DNA of 64,000 bases from Delftia acidovorans (GCA_031286585.1 JAITUC010000011.1:186001-250000), one strand, 5' to 3'; counted from the first letter of the stretch, positions 49,484 to 58,413 are shown. The notes: generated from the letters alone by a model not told the origin. A program made the numbers and translations.

Positions 49484-50140
49484 TCAAGCCAGCGGCCCCG
49501 GCACAGCCACCTCGCGCGACCGCACCCATTCTTCATTGCGCCCGCTGGCCTTGCGCCCGAACTCTTCCTCGAAGCGGCGCAGGCAGACAGCAGCCTTGGC
49601 ATCGTTGTACAGCTCGGTGTCCTGCGTGCTGTAGGCCCTGTAGAGCATCCATTCCACCAGGGCCTTGTGCAGCTCCGGTCGGATCTCAGGCTTGTCGATG
49701 TCGCAGCGCAGGGGCTTGAGGGGCAGCCGCTGCACGGTCAGCCGGATCTCGCCGGCAGCTGCAGGCGTGGGCCACAGGTGCAACCGGCCCGTGGTCATGC
49801 CGGTGACCAGGCGCTGCGGCACGTCCTGGCACTCCTGGAACTGCCAGCCCGGCATGGCGCAGTCCATCTCTTCCACGTTGAGCACTTCCACGGCCTGGCC
49901 GGCCACGAAGGCGCGCAGCACGTGCACCACCTGCGGGGCCAGGGCCACGGACTCGTCGCCTGCCGCGAACGCCACCTTGCACATGGGAGAGGTGGAATCG
50001 CGCAGCAGCTGGGCGCGGCGGCACGCCTCCTCCTGGGCCTCGTTGGCGTAGATCGTCAGGATCGGGTCCCGGCACAGCGGATCGGGCTCGGCATCGTCAG
50101 CCTGGGCCCGATACAGCTGGATCATCTCCTGGAGGTTCAT
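49484..50140 (-). CDS. head-tail adaptor protein
   Basis: A 218-residue protein resembling podovirus gp4-type adaptors: MNLQEMIQLYRAQADDAEPD, ILTIYANEAQEEACRRAQLL, a beta region (ESVALAPQVVHVLRAFVAGQ) and a C-terminal helix (LYNDAKAAVCLRRFEEEFGR). Such proteins form the ring below the portal. The order capsid - small head genes - adaptor fits. Assignment is by position and sequence course. Confidence 0.65.
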   Translation of the reverse strand: MNLQEMIQLYRAQADDAEPDPLCRDPILTIYANEAQEEACRRAQLLRDSTSPMCKVAFAAGDESVALAPQVVHVLRAFVAGQAVEVLNVEEMDCAMPGWQFQECQDVPQRLVTGMTTGRLHLWPTPAAAGEIRLTVQRLPLKPLRCDIDKPEIRPELHKALVEWMLYRAYSTQDTELYNDAKAAVCLRRFEEEFGRKASGRNEEWVRSREVAVPGPLA

Positions 50141-50157
50141 GGCGGGCCTCTGTTCGA

Positions 50158-50613
50158 TTACTGGGTTTCAGCCAGCACGCCCTTGAGCCACGCGCCGCCA
50201 CGGGGGTTACGGTCTTCGACCACGGTGAAGGGGTAGCGCAGGCCGTGGCGCTGACGCAGGTTGTTCATGGCCTCACCCAACCGGTCATCGAGCTTCTGAT
50301 CGAAGTCGGTGCGCTTGGCGCGTGCCAGACGCTCCACGAACTTGCGCTTCACGGTCTGGGCCACGCCGCGGCGGAAGAATTGGGAAACGCCATTCACACC
50401 CACCAGAACCATGTCCATGTCGTTCTCGTCGGTGGATTCGTAGACCATGACCGTGACGGGCTCGTTCATGAAGGCTTCGAGTTCCAGCGCATCCTTGGGC
50501 AGCGGCTTGTCGATAACTTCGACGTCGCCCTGGCCGATCTCACCGATCTGGACCGTGGATTCCTTGCCGAGGTACTGGTTGGTTGCATCCACAGCGGCGG
50601 TATTGCGTGCCAT
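50158..50613 (-). CDS. head-region protein (151 aa)
   Basis: A 151-residue protein: MARNTAAVDATNQYLGKEST at the N-terminus, then FMNEPVTVMVYESTDENDMD, MVLVGVNGVSQFFRRG and a basic RKFVERLARAKRTDFDQKLD. It is found between the 118-residue head gene and the adaptor. It may be a virion morphogenesis or internal protein; similar proteins occur after N4-gp56-type capsid genes in other phages, to my recollection. No domain is certain. Confidence 0.55.
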   Translation of the reverse strand: MARNTAAVDATNQYLGKESTVQIGEIGQGDVEVIDKPLPKDALELEAFMNEPVTVMVYESTDENDMDMVLVGVNGVSQFFRRGVAQTVKRKFVERLARAKRTDFDQKLDDRLGEAMNNLRQRHGLRYPFTVVEDRNPRGGAWLKGVLAETQ

Positions 50614-50664
50614 GCGTTTCTCCTGAAATGAGGGGTTGCGCCCGGCGCGGGGCCGGGCTTTGGT

Positions 50665-51021
50665 TCAGACCTGGGCGACGTAGTACAGCGTCTGGGACGC
50701 CACCACGGCCGCCAAGGTGGCGTTCTGGGAAACGCGGAAGCCGCGCGGGTCCGTCTTCACGCCAGCCGATGCGGACAGTGTGCGTGCGCCGTCAGCAGCC
50801 GCCTTGAATGCAGAGTTCTCGGCCATGCCTGCATACCATTCGATGCAGACGCCACTGGAGCTTTGCAGCCGCACATAGCGCGGCTTGAAGCCCACAGGGA
50901 AGAAGAGATCGTCACCGGCCACGATGGTGGTGGCGTCCAGGACGACCTTGCCCTGGGCAAAGCCGGGCGTGCCTTGGTCGTCCGATCGGGTGCGGGTCTG
51001 GCCCGCAACGTTGTCAGCCAT
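50665..51021 (-). CDS. probable capsid decoration protein (118 aa)
   Basis: A 118-residue beta-rich protein next to the major capsid gene: QGKVVLDATTIVAGDDLFFP, then VRLQSSSGVCIEWYAGMAEN and NATLAAVVASQTLYYVAQV. Size, fold impression and place 60 bp downstream of the capsid gene fit a decoration or head-stabilising protein. A GC-rich hairpin (about 50641-50660) lies after its stop. Confidence 0.55.
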   Translation of the reverse strand: MADNVAGQTRTRSDDQGTPGFAQGKVVLDATTIVAGDDLFFPVGFKPRYVRLQSSSGVCIEWYAGMAENSAFKAAADGARTLSASAGVKTDPRGFRVSQNATLAAVVASQTLYYVAQV

Positions 51022-51081
51022 GATGTGCTCCTTGTCGGTTCAGTCGGTTGGAAGCGGGAGCGCTCTCGCGCCCCCATGGCT

Positions 51082-52116
51082 TCAGGTCAGCGCAGAGACG
51101 CCGGCTTCGGCCACCGCCATCCAGCCCTCGTTGAGCAGAGTGCAGTTCATGTAGAACCGCGTGCCCACATAGCCGCGCTGGCCCAGCGGATCGCTCTTCT
51201 CCTTCTGGCCGGCCGGAATGTAGGTGGGGTCCAGCGCGTTGTCCCCGCGCAAGGCCACCTGACCCCAGGCGTCTTCACCCACCACGATGAACGGGTACAC
51301 GTCCACGTTGGTGCCGCCCATGAGGCCGGTGCTGCCGATGGCCGCGCCAGCGTTGGCATAGGGAGCCAGTTCGGGAGAGGTGATGAAGCGGAAGTTCTCA
51401 ACGCTGCCCAGCTCGTAGGGCGAGACCACCTTGCGGCTGCCGTACTCGGCCACCGGGGTGAACCCCGTCAGGTCGCGGATGTCCGACTCTGCATCCGTAT
51501 GCACGAACACCAGGTACGAGGCCTCGACGGGCGAAGTGCTGATGTTGGGCGAGGGAGCCAGAATGCCGGTCACGCGCTTCGAGTGATTCGCCTGCAGGTT
51601 GCGGCTGATCTTGCGCAGCATGTTCAGCGTAATCTTCGAACTGACGGCGTTGCGCGAGGAGCCGCCGCCATAGAAGGCGTTCGCGCAGCCCTTGATCACG
51701 CCGTAGCGGATCATCTCGCGCAGCAGGCCCACACGCTCGCCGCACTGCTTCTTCATCTCGGCCGGCACGTCGTCCTCGTAGGTATCGGCCACGCGGTTGG
51801 TCAGCTGGTACAGGCAGCCGAACTCGCGCAGCTTCACCTCGATGTCCTGCGGCACCAGGGAGTCGGCCGAGGGCGTGACACCTTCTTGCAGCTCGTGGGC
51901 ATTGACGCTCACCAGAGGGCGGTTGATGGTGTTGAAGTCCGCCGCCGTGGCGCCATACGGCAGGTAGCGGCGATAGACGATGGTCTGGCCCACATTGCGC
52001 GGCATGGCGCTCTGCTTGCCCGTGATACCCAGGACTTCCACGCCGACGGCGTGGCCCAGGATCTCACCCTTGAGTTTGCCGATTCGCTCGGCGGGATTTC
52101 CGGTCGTGAAAGTCAC
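51082..52116 (-). CDS. major capsid protein, N4-gp56 family (prophage B)
   Basis: A 344-residue protein with the pattern of the N4-gp56 capsid family: YRRYLPYGATAADFNTINRP, VKLREFGCLYQLTNRVADTY, MIRYGVIKGCANAFYGGG, then YLVFVHTDAESDIRDLTGFT and FPIVVGEDAWGQVALRG-type sequence near the end. It is preceded by a scaffold gene 18 bp upstream. It would form the HK97-fold shell of the podovirus. Confidence 0.85.
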   Translation of the reverse strand: MTFTTGNPAERIGKLKGEILGHAVGVEVLGITGKQSAMPRNVGQTIVYRRYLPYGATAADFNTINRPLVSVNAHELQEGVTPSADSLVPQDIEVKLREFGCLYQLTNRVADTYEDDVPAEMKKQCGERVGLLREMIRYGVIKGCANAFYGGGSSRNAVSSKITLNMLRKISRNLQANHSKRVTGILAPSPNISTSPVEASYLVFVHTDAESDIRDLTGFTPVAEYGSRKVVSPYELGSVENFRFITSPELAPYANAGAAIGSTGLMGGTNVDVYPFIVVGEDAWGQVALRGDNALDPTYIPAGQKEKSDPLGQRGYVGTRFYMNCTLLNEGWMAVAEAGVSALT

Positions 52117-52134
52117 GATGTTCTCCTTTCGGCC

Positions 52135-53091
52135 TTATCGGCCAACCACCGACTTGAAGCCGGCGATGAATGCTTCCTGTTCGGTCGGCGCGGTCTGGGG
52201 GCGCTGTGCGTTGCCTGTGGGCGTGACGGCGGCCTTGAGCCGTGCCTGGCCCTTCGCGGCCTTGTCGGCGGCGGTGGCGCGGGCGGTGGTCCATGCGTCG
52301 TACTTGCCCAGCAGAGAGCCCATGCCCTCGGCCGTGGCCACTTCGGCGAACTCCCGCTGCACCTGCTCTCCCTGGGAGGTCAACCACAGGTTGAATTCCT
52401 GCGAGTCGATCTTTTCGCGCCAACCTGCGTTTGTGCGGTCCAGCACGGCCATCTCCACCACCATGGGGTCGAGCTCGGCCTGAGCTGCATGTGCGCCGCC
52501 CGTGGCCACGGGCTGCTGCACTTCAGCCGGCGGGGCTTCCTGGCGGGGCTGCTGGCCTGCGACCATGTGGCGTACCAGCTGCACGACGTCGGGGTAGTCC
52601 TGCTCCAGCTGCTTGAGCTCCGGGGGCAACTCGGGCGCCGGGGCTGGCGTCGGAGTTGGCGCGGGCGCCGGGGCTTGGATGCGACTGTTGAGCTCGCCGA
52701 TCTTCCCGTTGGCCTTGCGCAGCTGCTGCTCGAGCGTTTCCACCTTGGCCGCACTGCCCAGCAGGCGCTTGAGCTCGCTTTGCTTGTAGCCCTCGAACAC
52801 CACGGGGTCGTCATCGACTGCTGCCTGCACCGGCTGGGCTTGCTGCCCCTCGGGTGCGGGCGGCGCATCGGAGCCGTCCTGTGGTGCATCGCTGGCCTGA
52901 GGCGCTGCGGCTGCGGGCGCTGGTGCCGGGGCTTCTGCAGGTGCCGGAGCGGGCGCTGCACCAGCCTCGGCCGACACATCCGAAGATGCTGCGGCGGGGG
53001 CCGGTGGCGGCTCCGTTCCGGTCACGCTGGCAAAGGCCTGCTCGAAAGCTGCCCGCTCCTGCGCCTGTTCCTGCTGCTCTTGTGCGTTCAT
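52135..53091 (-). CDS. capsid scaffold protein
   Basis: A 318-residue acidic, Pro/Ala/Gln-rich protein: N-terminal MNAQEQQEQAQERAAFEQAF, a long low-complexity Pro/Ala region (about 25-95), a coiled coil (KVETLEQQLRKANGKIGELN), a second Pro-rich stretch, and a C-terminal helical part. No catalytic residues. This composition and the position directly before the major capsid gene identify it as a scaffold. Confidence 0.75.
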   Translation of the reverse strand: MNAQEQQEQAQERAAFEQAFASVTGTEPPPAPAAASSDVSAEAGAAPAPAPAEAPAPAPAAAAPQASDAPQDGSDAPPAPEGQQAQPVQAAVDDDPVVFEGYKQSELKRLLGSAAKVETLEQQLRKANGKIGELNSRIQAPAPAPTPTPAPAPELPPELKQLEQDYPDVVQLVRHMVAGQQPRQEAPPAEVQQPVATGGAHAAQAELDPMVVEMAVLDRTNAGWREKIDSQEFNLWLTSQGEQVQREFAEVATAEGMGSLLGKYDAWTTARATAADKAAKGQARLKAAVTPTGNAQRPQTAPTEQEAFIAGFKSVVGR

Positions 53092-53122
53092 GCGTCATGC
53101 ACTCCTGTGTGTCATGCCAAGG

Positions 53123-53341
53123 TCAGTAGCTCTCGCCACCAGCGTCGGCGGGTTGTGCCTGGGCTGACGGGGCCAGCGCAAGCAGTTCTTTCCAGGCCGC
53201 GATGCGCCCACGCAGTTCAGCGGTGCGCAGCGCGTCCATGGTTGGGCTGTCGTTCTTCTTGCGCAGCGTGTCGATCTGCGCGTTGGCATGGCGCTCGATG
53301 GCGCGCCATGTCGGTGATGTGAAGTCGATGCCCTGTGTCAT
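53123..53341 (-). CDS. small helical protein between portal and scaffold
   Basis: A 72-residue protein; the ATG at 53341 is preferred over a GTG at 53368, because it then lies 32 nt from the repeated element like the other late starts. Sequence MTQGIDFTSPTWRAIERHAN, then LRTAELRGRIAAWKELLAL. It is helical and similar in size to small phage head-assembly proteins. It begins the transcription unit that includes scaffold and capsid. Confidence 0.6.
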   Translation of the reverse strand: MTQGIDFTSPTWRAIERHANAQIDTLRKKNDSPTMDALRTAELRGRIAAWKELLALAPSAQAQPADAGGESY

Positions 53342-53373
53342 GGAGGCCAGTGTTCCGGGAAGCGCCACCCCTG

Positions 53374-53393
53374 GCGAACCCTGGCCGGGGGTC
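53374..53393 (-). promoter_or_regulatory. repeated late element, copy 6
   Basis: Coding-strand form CCCCCGGCCAGGGTTCGC, overlapping the portal stop codon by two bases and ending 32 nt before the ATG at 53341, at the head of the scaffold-capsid unit. Confidence 0.65.
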
Positions 53394-55599
53394 AGCCCCG
53401 CGCGCCGTCAGCGGCCGGTGTCTCGATGCCCTGGCGCACGCCCAGCAGCGGGCTGTCCGGGCGCAGCGGTGTCAGCGGGTCGGTGTTGTTGGGCACGGCG
53501 CCAGGGTCGGGCTGCTGCTGGGGTGTGATCCATCCGCCCTGCGGCACGATGGGTGCGGCGTCCTGATCCTGGAAGCCAACCGACCTGGCCAAGCCATCGG
53601 CGAGCGTGGCCACGGCCGGGTTCATCGAGATGAGCTGCCCGGTCTGCACGCCGCTGTACAGCGTCTCCATGCCGGTGTTGGTGGCGTCGGCATCGGCCTT
53701 GCGGGCCTGGGCAGCCAGCAGCTGAGCCTTGGCCTGCACAGTTGGGTCCTGGCCCTGCTGGGCGCGCTGGGCCTTCTGCTCGTCCGTGTACTGGAAGTTG
53801 GTGGGATCCAGGCGCTGACCCTTGCACAGCTCGGCCGCCAGCTTGGCGGGGTCCAGCTCGTAGATGGGATTGGCCGACACCTGCAGCAGCGTCATCAGGA
53901 ACTGCTGCTGGGCGTCCCGCTCGACCAGGGCCGAGCTGGCGCGCACGTCGATCTGGAAGTCGCCCTTGATGGACTCGTCGTCCGAGTAGGTCATCATCCA
54001 GTCGAAATACCGCTGGATGTGGGGCCGGGTCATGTAGTCGTCAAACCGCTTGGCCAGGCGCCGCAACACGCTGGTGGCGTTGTTGTTCTGCATCTGCATG
54101 CCGCCCAGGGTGTTGGGTGCATCGCCGCGGATGCCCTGCAGCATGGCCGGCATTCCCGTGGTGTCCTCGGCCATCTTCAGGGCGAAGTTGATGATGTTCA
54201 TCAGCGGGGCCTGCACGCTGGGCACCACGAAGGCGTTGAAGGCGGCGCGCACGTCGGAGGCGTCCGCATCGGCTTCGGCGCGCCAGACCTTGCCCGGGCG
54301 CAGCGAGAAGCTGTTGTCCTGCGGGGTGATGCCGTTGCCGATGACGATCTGCGGCGATGCCGACAGGCCAGCGTTGTCCATCATGGCGCGGGCCGAGCCG
54401 TTGAGCATGCGCTGTGCCGTGCGGATCTGCCGGCTGATGCCGACACCCCAGGGCATGCCGGGGCGGCGCTGCCAGGCCAGCACGTCATAGGGAAACTCGC
54501 CGTCATCCTGGGGGCTGAGCACGACCTTCACCAGGCGGTCATTGATCATCACGGCCATGGTCGGCACGCGGTCCTCGTCACCCTCCTCCATCTCCACGCC
54601 CAGGCGCGCCAGGTGCTCGCGGGCGCAGTGGCCGTAGAAGATCCACATCTCGAACTCGTCTTCGCCCGGCCGGTAGACGGCCTCGGTGCCCTCGCGGGTT
54701 CGGGACGGGCCTTCGCGCAGCGCGGCCAGCAGCTCGGCAGTCTCATAGCTGGGATCGGCCGCCATCTCCTTGATCTGGCGCCGGCCGATGTGCTCACGCT
54801 CCCAGGTGTAGCTGCCGTTGTGGATGTTCTCCCCGCAGGCGGGATCGGGGAAGAAGTTCCAGACGTCGATACGCTTGGAGCCTGGCTTGATCTCGTCCAC
54901 CTTGATGAACTCGGTCAGGCCCGTGGCCGGGTTCTTGCGCGTCATGCGCACAGTGCGGGTGACGGGGAACGGCCCCTTGAGCACGCCGGAGCCGATGCGC
55001 GCGGAGTCCTCGATGACCTGGCGCACCTCGCCGTGCCAGTTGCTTTCCACCAGCGGGTCCTCGATGGCCTGCTGCATGCGCTCGGCGGCCTCCTTGGCCT
55101 GGCCTGCCTGGGCCGCCATCTGCTCATGCACGGCAGCGGGGTCCGTGGCGCCCATGGCCTGGGCCAGCATGGTCAGCTGCGGCCCGCTCAGGCGCGGCAG
55201 CGGGGTCGGCTTGATCTCCCAGGCCCGGTCATCCGTAGGCAGCAGCATGTCCGCCACGCGGGCGCTGGCAGCATCGGTGTAGGGGCGCGTGATGTTCAGG
55301 AACACCACCGACCGGGCCGGGCCCTGCTGCTTGGGCTGGCCGCCCACGATGGCCATCTTCCTGCTGCGGTACAGCTGGTTGGCGTTCTGGAAGCTGCGGT
55401 TGGCATCGTCGATGCCCTGGTAGTGCTCCTCGTCCTCGGTCCATTCCTCCTCGATGCCGGAGCTGGCGCGGCCGGCAATGGCCTCGCGGCGTTTGGACAG
55501 GAGCGTCAGGACGAACTCGGCGCGCAGGTCGCGCTGGGGCTCGCCGTTGTCGTCGTGCTGCTGGGCCAGCAGGCCCCCATGGTTGGTGGTGGCTTGCAT
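53392..55599 (-). CDS. portal protein (podovirus type)
   Basis: A 735-residue portal protein: N-terminal VLTLLSKRREAIAGRASSGI, a segment with FLNITRPYTDAASARVADML, conserved-looking LAWQRRPGMPWGVGISRQIR and TAQRMLNGSARAMMDNAGLS, then MQNNNATSVLRRLAKRFDDY and a coiled-coil C-terminus (DEQKAQRAQQGQDPTVQAKA). These are typical of the large portals of podoviruses. It starts one base after the terminase stop. Twelve copies should form the DNA gate. Confidence 0.85.
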   Translation of the reverse strand: MQATTNHGGLLAQQHDDNGEPQRDLRAEFVLTLLSKRREAIAGRASSGIEEEWTEDEEHYQGIDDANRSFQNANQLYRSRKMAIVGGQPKQQGPARSVVFLNITRPYTDAASARVADMLLPTDDRAWEIKPTPLPRLSGPQLTMLAQAMGATDPAAVHEQMAAQAGQAKEAAERMQQAIEDPLVESNWHGEVRQVIEDSARIGSGVLKGPFPVTRTVRMTRKNPATGLTEFIKVDEIKPGSKRIDVWNFFPDPACGENIHNGSYTWEREHIGRRQIKEMAADPSYETAELLAALREGPSRTREGTEAVYRPGEDEFEMWIFYGHCAREHLARLGVEMEEGDEDRVPTMAVMINDRLVKVVLSPQDDGEFPYDVLAWQRRPGMPWGVGISRQIRTAQRMLNGSARAMMDNAGLSASPQIVIGNGITPQDNSFSLRPGKVWRAEADADASDVRAAFNAFVVPSVQAPLMNIINFALKMAEDTTGMPAMLQGIRGDAPNTLGGMQMQNNNATSVLRRLAKRFDDYMTRPHIQRYFDWMMTYSDDESIKGDFQIDVRASSALVERDAQQQFLMTLLQVSANPIYELDPAKLAAELCKGQRLDPTNFQYTDEQKAQRAQQGQDPTVQAKAQLLAAQARKADADATNTGMETLYSGVQTGQLISMNPAVATLADGLARSVGFQDQDAAPIVPQGGWITPQQQPDPGAVPNNTDPLTPLRPDSPLLGVRQGIETPAADGARG

Positions 55600-55600
55600 G

Positions 55601-57046
55601 TCAGTACCCTATCTCTTTGTCCAGTGGCTGCCAGACCAATGCTGCAGCGCGGTCCTGGGCCGGCCGCACAATGGCCTTGCGCTTCATCATCACGGCGTAG
55701 CGGGTGGCACTCATCAGGTCGTCCTGCTTCTTCACGACCTTGCCGTCTTCCCGGTGGTACAGGCGGAACTCGCTGAACCAGTCCTCCAGGTGGGAGAAGA
55801 CCTTGAGCCGGCCGGTCTGCATGCGTTGCAGCATCTCCATCAGGCCGGCCTCGACGCCATTGCTGCCGTCCTCGAAGGTGGCGCGATCCTTGAGCATCTT
55901 CAGCCCGGCCTTCGCGTACTGGACGGCCAGCTGCTCGCCGCTACCCTTGTCGTGCTGCAGGCCGTCATGGGGCCAGGCCGTAGGCACCCAGTCGCCCCAG
56001 GCCTTGATGGTTGCGGCGTGCAGGATGGGCGTGGCCTCCTTCTGGCGATGGCCCTGCGTCACATAGAGGCAGTCGCTGTCCCGGTCCCAGGCCAGCTGCA
56101 CGGCAGCCGTGGGATGGCCCCAGCCGAAGTCCAGGCCGTTGATGCGCACCCAGTGAGCGGGAATCGGGAAGGGCTGCACCTTGATGCTGTCCTCTTCCAC
56201 AGGGAAGATCCGGCCACTGCCCAGCGTCGGGATGCCCTTGGAGCGCGCCTCCCGTTCGTGCGCCGGGTAGCTGGCGACGATGGACTGCTTCTGCTCCAGT
56301 GAGTAGTGGTCCACGTCCCAGATGGTCATGCTGGTGACGTGCCGGGCCTTGGCGCCAGGGTCGTCTGCCTCGGGCAACAGGAAGCGCATCACCACGTCCG
56401 ACATGCCCAGCAGCGGGGTGAAGGTGGTCTGCGCGAACTGGCCGCGCTGGCCGTTGTTGGTCCGGGTCAGGCCCTCGGCATAGATGTCCTGCGGAGGCTC
56501 CTCGTCGAACCAGACGCCATCCACGGTCGGTCCCTGCCACTTCTCGCGGCCCTTCTCGTAGGACTTGAAGGCGATGATGGATTCGCCGGCCTGCACGTCG
56601 CCGCCACCTCCCCAGCGGATGACAGCACTGTCCAGCAGGTTGGCGACGCCCATGGCGCGCGTGGTGGCCTTGATGGCGTCGCGCGGCACCATGCCCGTGC
56701 CCCAGGCATCCACCGTGGCCGGCGGACCCAGCAGCATGCGCTGCGGGTTGTCGCGTGTGGCTTCGCTGGTCACGGAGCCGGCCCAGAAGATCACGGGCTT
56801 GGCGAAGGTGGCACCGTCCCACCAGTCCGGATACCGGCCCGTCAGGTGCATGGCCCACTCGGCGCCGCCGGCCTTGGTCTTGCCGAGCTGGTTGCCGGCC
56901 ATGAACAGGCGCTCACTGAACGACGCGCCAGCACGGTGGAACTCTCGCTGCTTGCCGTAGGGGCCGTACTGGTCCAGCTGCCGCGCCGCCAGTTCCCGCT
57001 CGATCATGGCCAGCATGGCGGCCTGCTTCTCAGGAGAGAGGCTCAT
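55601..57046 (-). CDS. terL: terminase large subunit
   Basis: A 481-residue packaging motor with ATPase and nuclease domains. Walker A is AGNQLGKTKAG (K56); Walker B is GVWFDEEPP (D181, E182). The nuclease metal site begins with INGLDFGWGHPTA (D306), and later acidic residues are present (KQDDLMSATRY, D about 449-450). The length is normal. It overlaps the small subunit gene by 4 bp and precedes the portal directly. All motifs are intact, so packaging by prophage B looks functional. Confidence 0.93.
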   Translation of the reverse strand: MSLSPEKQAAMLAMIERELAARQLDQYGPYGKQREFHRAGASFSERLFMAGNQLGKTKAGGAEWAMHLTGRYPDWWDGATFAKPVIFWAGSVTSEATRDNPQRMLLGPPATVDAWGTGMVPRDAIKATTRAMGVANLLDSAVIRWGGGGDVQAGESIIAFKSYEKGREKWQGPTVDGVWFDEEPPQDIYAEGLTRTNNGQRGQFAQTTFTPLLGMSDVVMRFLLPEADDPGAKARHVTSMTIWDVDHYSLEQKQSIVASYPAHEREARSKGIPTLGSGRIFPVEEDSIKVQPFPIPAHWVRINGLDFGWGHPTAAVQLAWDRDSDCLYVTQGHRQKEATPILHAATIKAWGDWVPTAWPHDGLQHDKGSGEQLAVQYAKAGLKMLKDRATFEDGSNGVEAGLMEMLQRMQTGRLKVFSHLEDWFSEFRLYHREDGKVVKKQDDLMSATRYAVMMKRKAIVRPAQDRAAALVWQPLDKEIGY

Positions 57047-57744
57047 GCGCGCGCCCTCACCAAATCGCGCATGGCCAACAGCTCAGCCGTGGTCACGCTC
57101 TCCATGCCCTTGGCCGGTGGCTCGGGCATCTCGTCACGGATGCCATAGGCCTGGCGTTCCAGCCCGATGAGCACGCGCAGGGATTCGGACAGCGACCGCA
57201 TGGTGCTGCTGCGATTCGCCAGGCTGGAGGCCTTGCCCGCTGCCTCGGCCAGCTTGCCGCGCTGCTCCTTGGTCAGTTCCTCGGCCGGGGCGCTGCGCAG
57301 GATGGCGGCCACCTCGGCAAATAGCTCAGGACTGGCGCTCTGCTGCTCCAGCTCGTCCATGAGGCCCATATTGATCCGCCGGCACCGCACGATGTCCTCG
57401 CGCTGGCCGAGCCGAACCGAAGCCTGGGTGGAAGCAGCCGCCTCGACCGTCTCCCGCTCTGCCGCAGGAGACGCATTGTTAACCGGGGTGTTAACCAGGG
57501 CCGCGTTAACCAGTGCATCGGCCTTGGATTGGATCTTGGCGGTGAGGTCTCGCGTCCATCCCAGCTTCTTCGCGCGCTTGGAGATGTTGACGTGGCTGGT
57601 GCCGGAGCCTTCGGCGATTTCGCGCAGGCTCTTGATGCCAGCCCGGTAGTCCAGCTCGATGCGCTCCCAGTCAGGGGAGCGGGGGCCGGGGGCTGCGCCC
57701 CCTGTGCTGGGGGCTTGATCGGGAACTGCGGGAGTGAGAGGCAT
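57043..57744 (-). CDS. terS: terminase small subunit
   Basis: A 233-residue protein. The N-terminal DNA-binding part (about 25-70) contains ERIELDYRAGIKSLREIAEG followed by SGTSHVNISKRAKKLGWTRD, an HTH typical of small terminases. The C-terminal helical part (about 110-230) is for oligomerisation and contact with the large subunit. It is first in the packaging unit, with a repeated element 31 nt before its ATG. Confidence 0.85.
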   Translation of the reverse strand: MPLTPAVPDQAPSTGGAAPGPRSPDWERIELDYRAGIKSLREIAEGSGTSHVNISKRAKKLGWTRDLTAKIQSKADALVNAALVNTPVNNASPAAERETVEAAASTQASVRLGQREDIVRCRRINMGLMDELEQQSASPELFAEVAAILRSAPAEELTKEQRGKLAEAAGKASSLANRSSTMRSLSESLRVLIGLERQAYGIRDEMPEPPAKGMESVTTAELLAMRDLVRARA

Positions 57745-57775
57745 GCCCGGAGTCTCCCGGGCGCGTGTCTTTTAG

Positions 57776-57794
57776 GCGAACCCTAGCCGGGGGC
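57776..57794 (-). promoter_or_regulatory. repeated late element, copy 7
   Basis: Coding-strand form GCCCCCGGCTAGGGTTCGC, ending 31 nt before the ATG of the small terminase (57744). It touches the YfbU stop codon. Confidence 0.65.
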
Positions 57795-58318
57795 TATGCC
57801 AAGAACACCTGAAGGAGTTCTTCTTTCCTAAGCGGCCTTCCAGGACCAACATTCACCCGCAGGGGCTTGAAGACCTCGTACATCGCTCGATACTTCTCCA
57901 ACCTGGGCATATGGCTATTCAAGTCACGATCCGCAAATCTGGAAAACGAATTCAGCTTATGCACAAAGCAATACGCAATGCTCATTTCATTTGGTTCATT
58001 GTTTCCATCGAACCCCGTAAACCTAGTGCTGCCCTTCCAAGTAGATGTGAGAGAGGCTTTTGCTTCAGGTGAGAGCGCCGCCACCCCTTCCTCCAAGATC
58101 GCCCACATGTCAAGGAAGTTCAGCACTTCGTACACCTCATCTGGCGCGCGCTCAGCTTGATCCCCAAAGAGGCCGTTGAACTTCCATGGGATAGCCCAAG
58201 CCTGATCCGCATGGATAACCGAATTTATGAACTTTGCATTCTCTGGATCAATTCCGAGCTTTTCATGCAGGTCGGCAAGCATGCTGATGATGAGTTTTTC
58301 TGCATTGGTGATTTTCAC
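57794..58318 (-). CDS. YfbU domain protein
   Basis: A 174-residue protein from a GTG at 58318, preceded by GGAAAGG at good spacing. It matches YfbU: VKITNAEKLIISMLADLHEK at the start, VYEVLNFLDMWAILEEGVAA in the middle (compare YfbU ...IIDIMEMYHAL), GFDGNNEPNEMSIAYCFV and YRAMYEVFKPLR at the end. E. coli YfbU has been linked to cell-death phenotypes, without a settled mechanism. The gene is AT-richer than its neighbours and sits between early genes and the packaging unit, like a moron. Confidence 0.75.
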   Translation of the reverse strand: MKITNAEKLIISMLADLHEKLGIDPENAKFINSVIHADQAWAIPWKFNGLFGDQAERAPDEVYEVLNFLDMWAILEEGVAALSPEAKASLTSTWKGSTRFTGFDGNNEPNEMSIAYCFVHKLNSFSRFADRDLNSHMPRLEKYRAMYEVFKPLRVNVGPGRPLRKEELLQVFLA

Positions 58319-58413
58319 GCCGAATACCTTTCCAGTAACAGATGAATGGAGCCCGAAGCATAGCCTCAAACCCTCACGCATCCTCCCCGCGCGCAGTCCT
58401 GAATCAGATAGGG

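Noticed and set aside
50863..55776. Plus-strand frames of over 800 codons opposite the capsid, scaffold and portal genes
   Set aside because: Shadow frames caused by third-position GC; the minus-strand frames encode clear head genes in canonical order.
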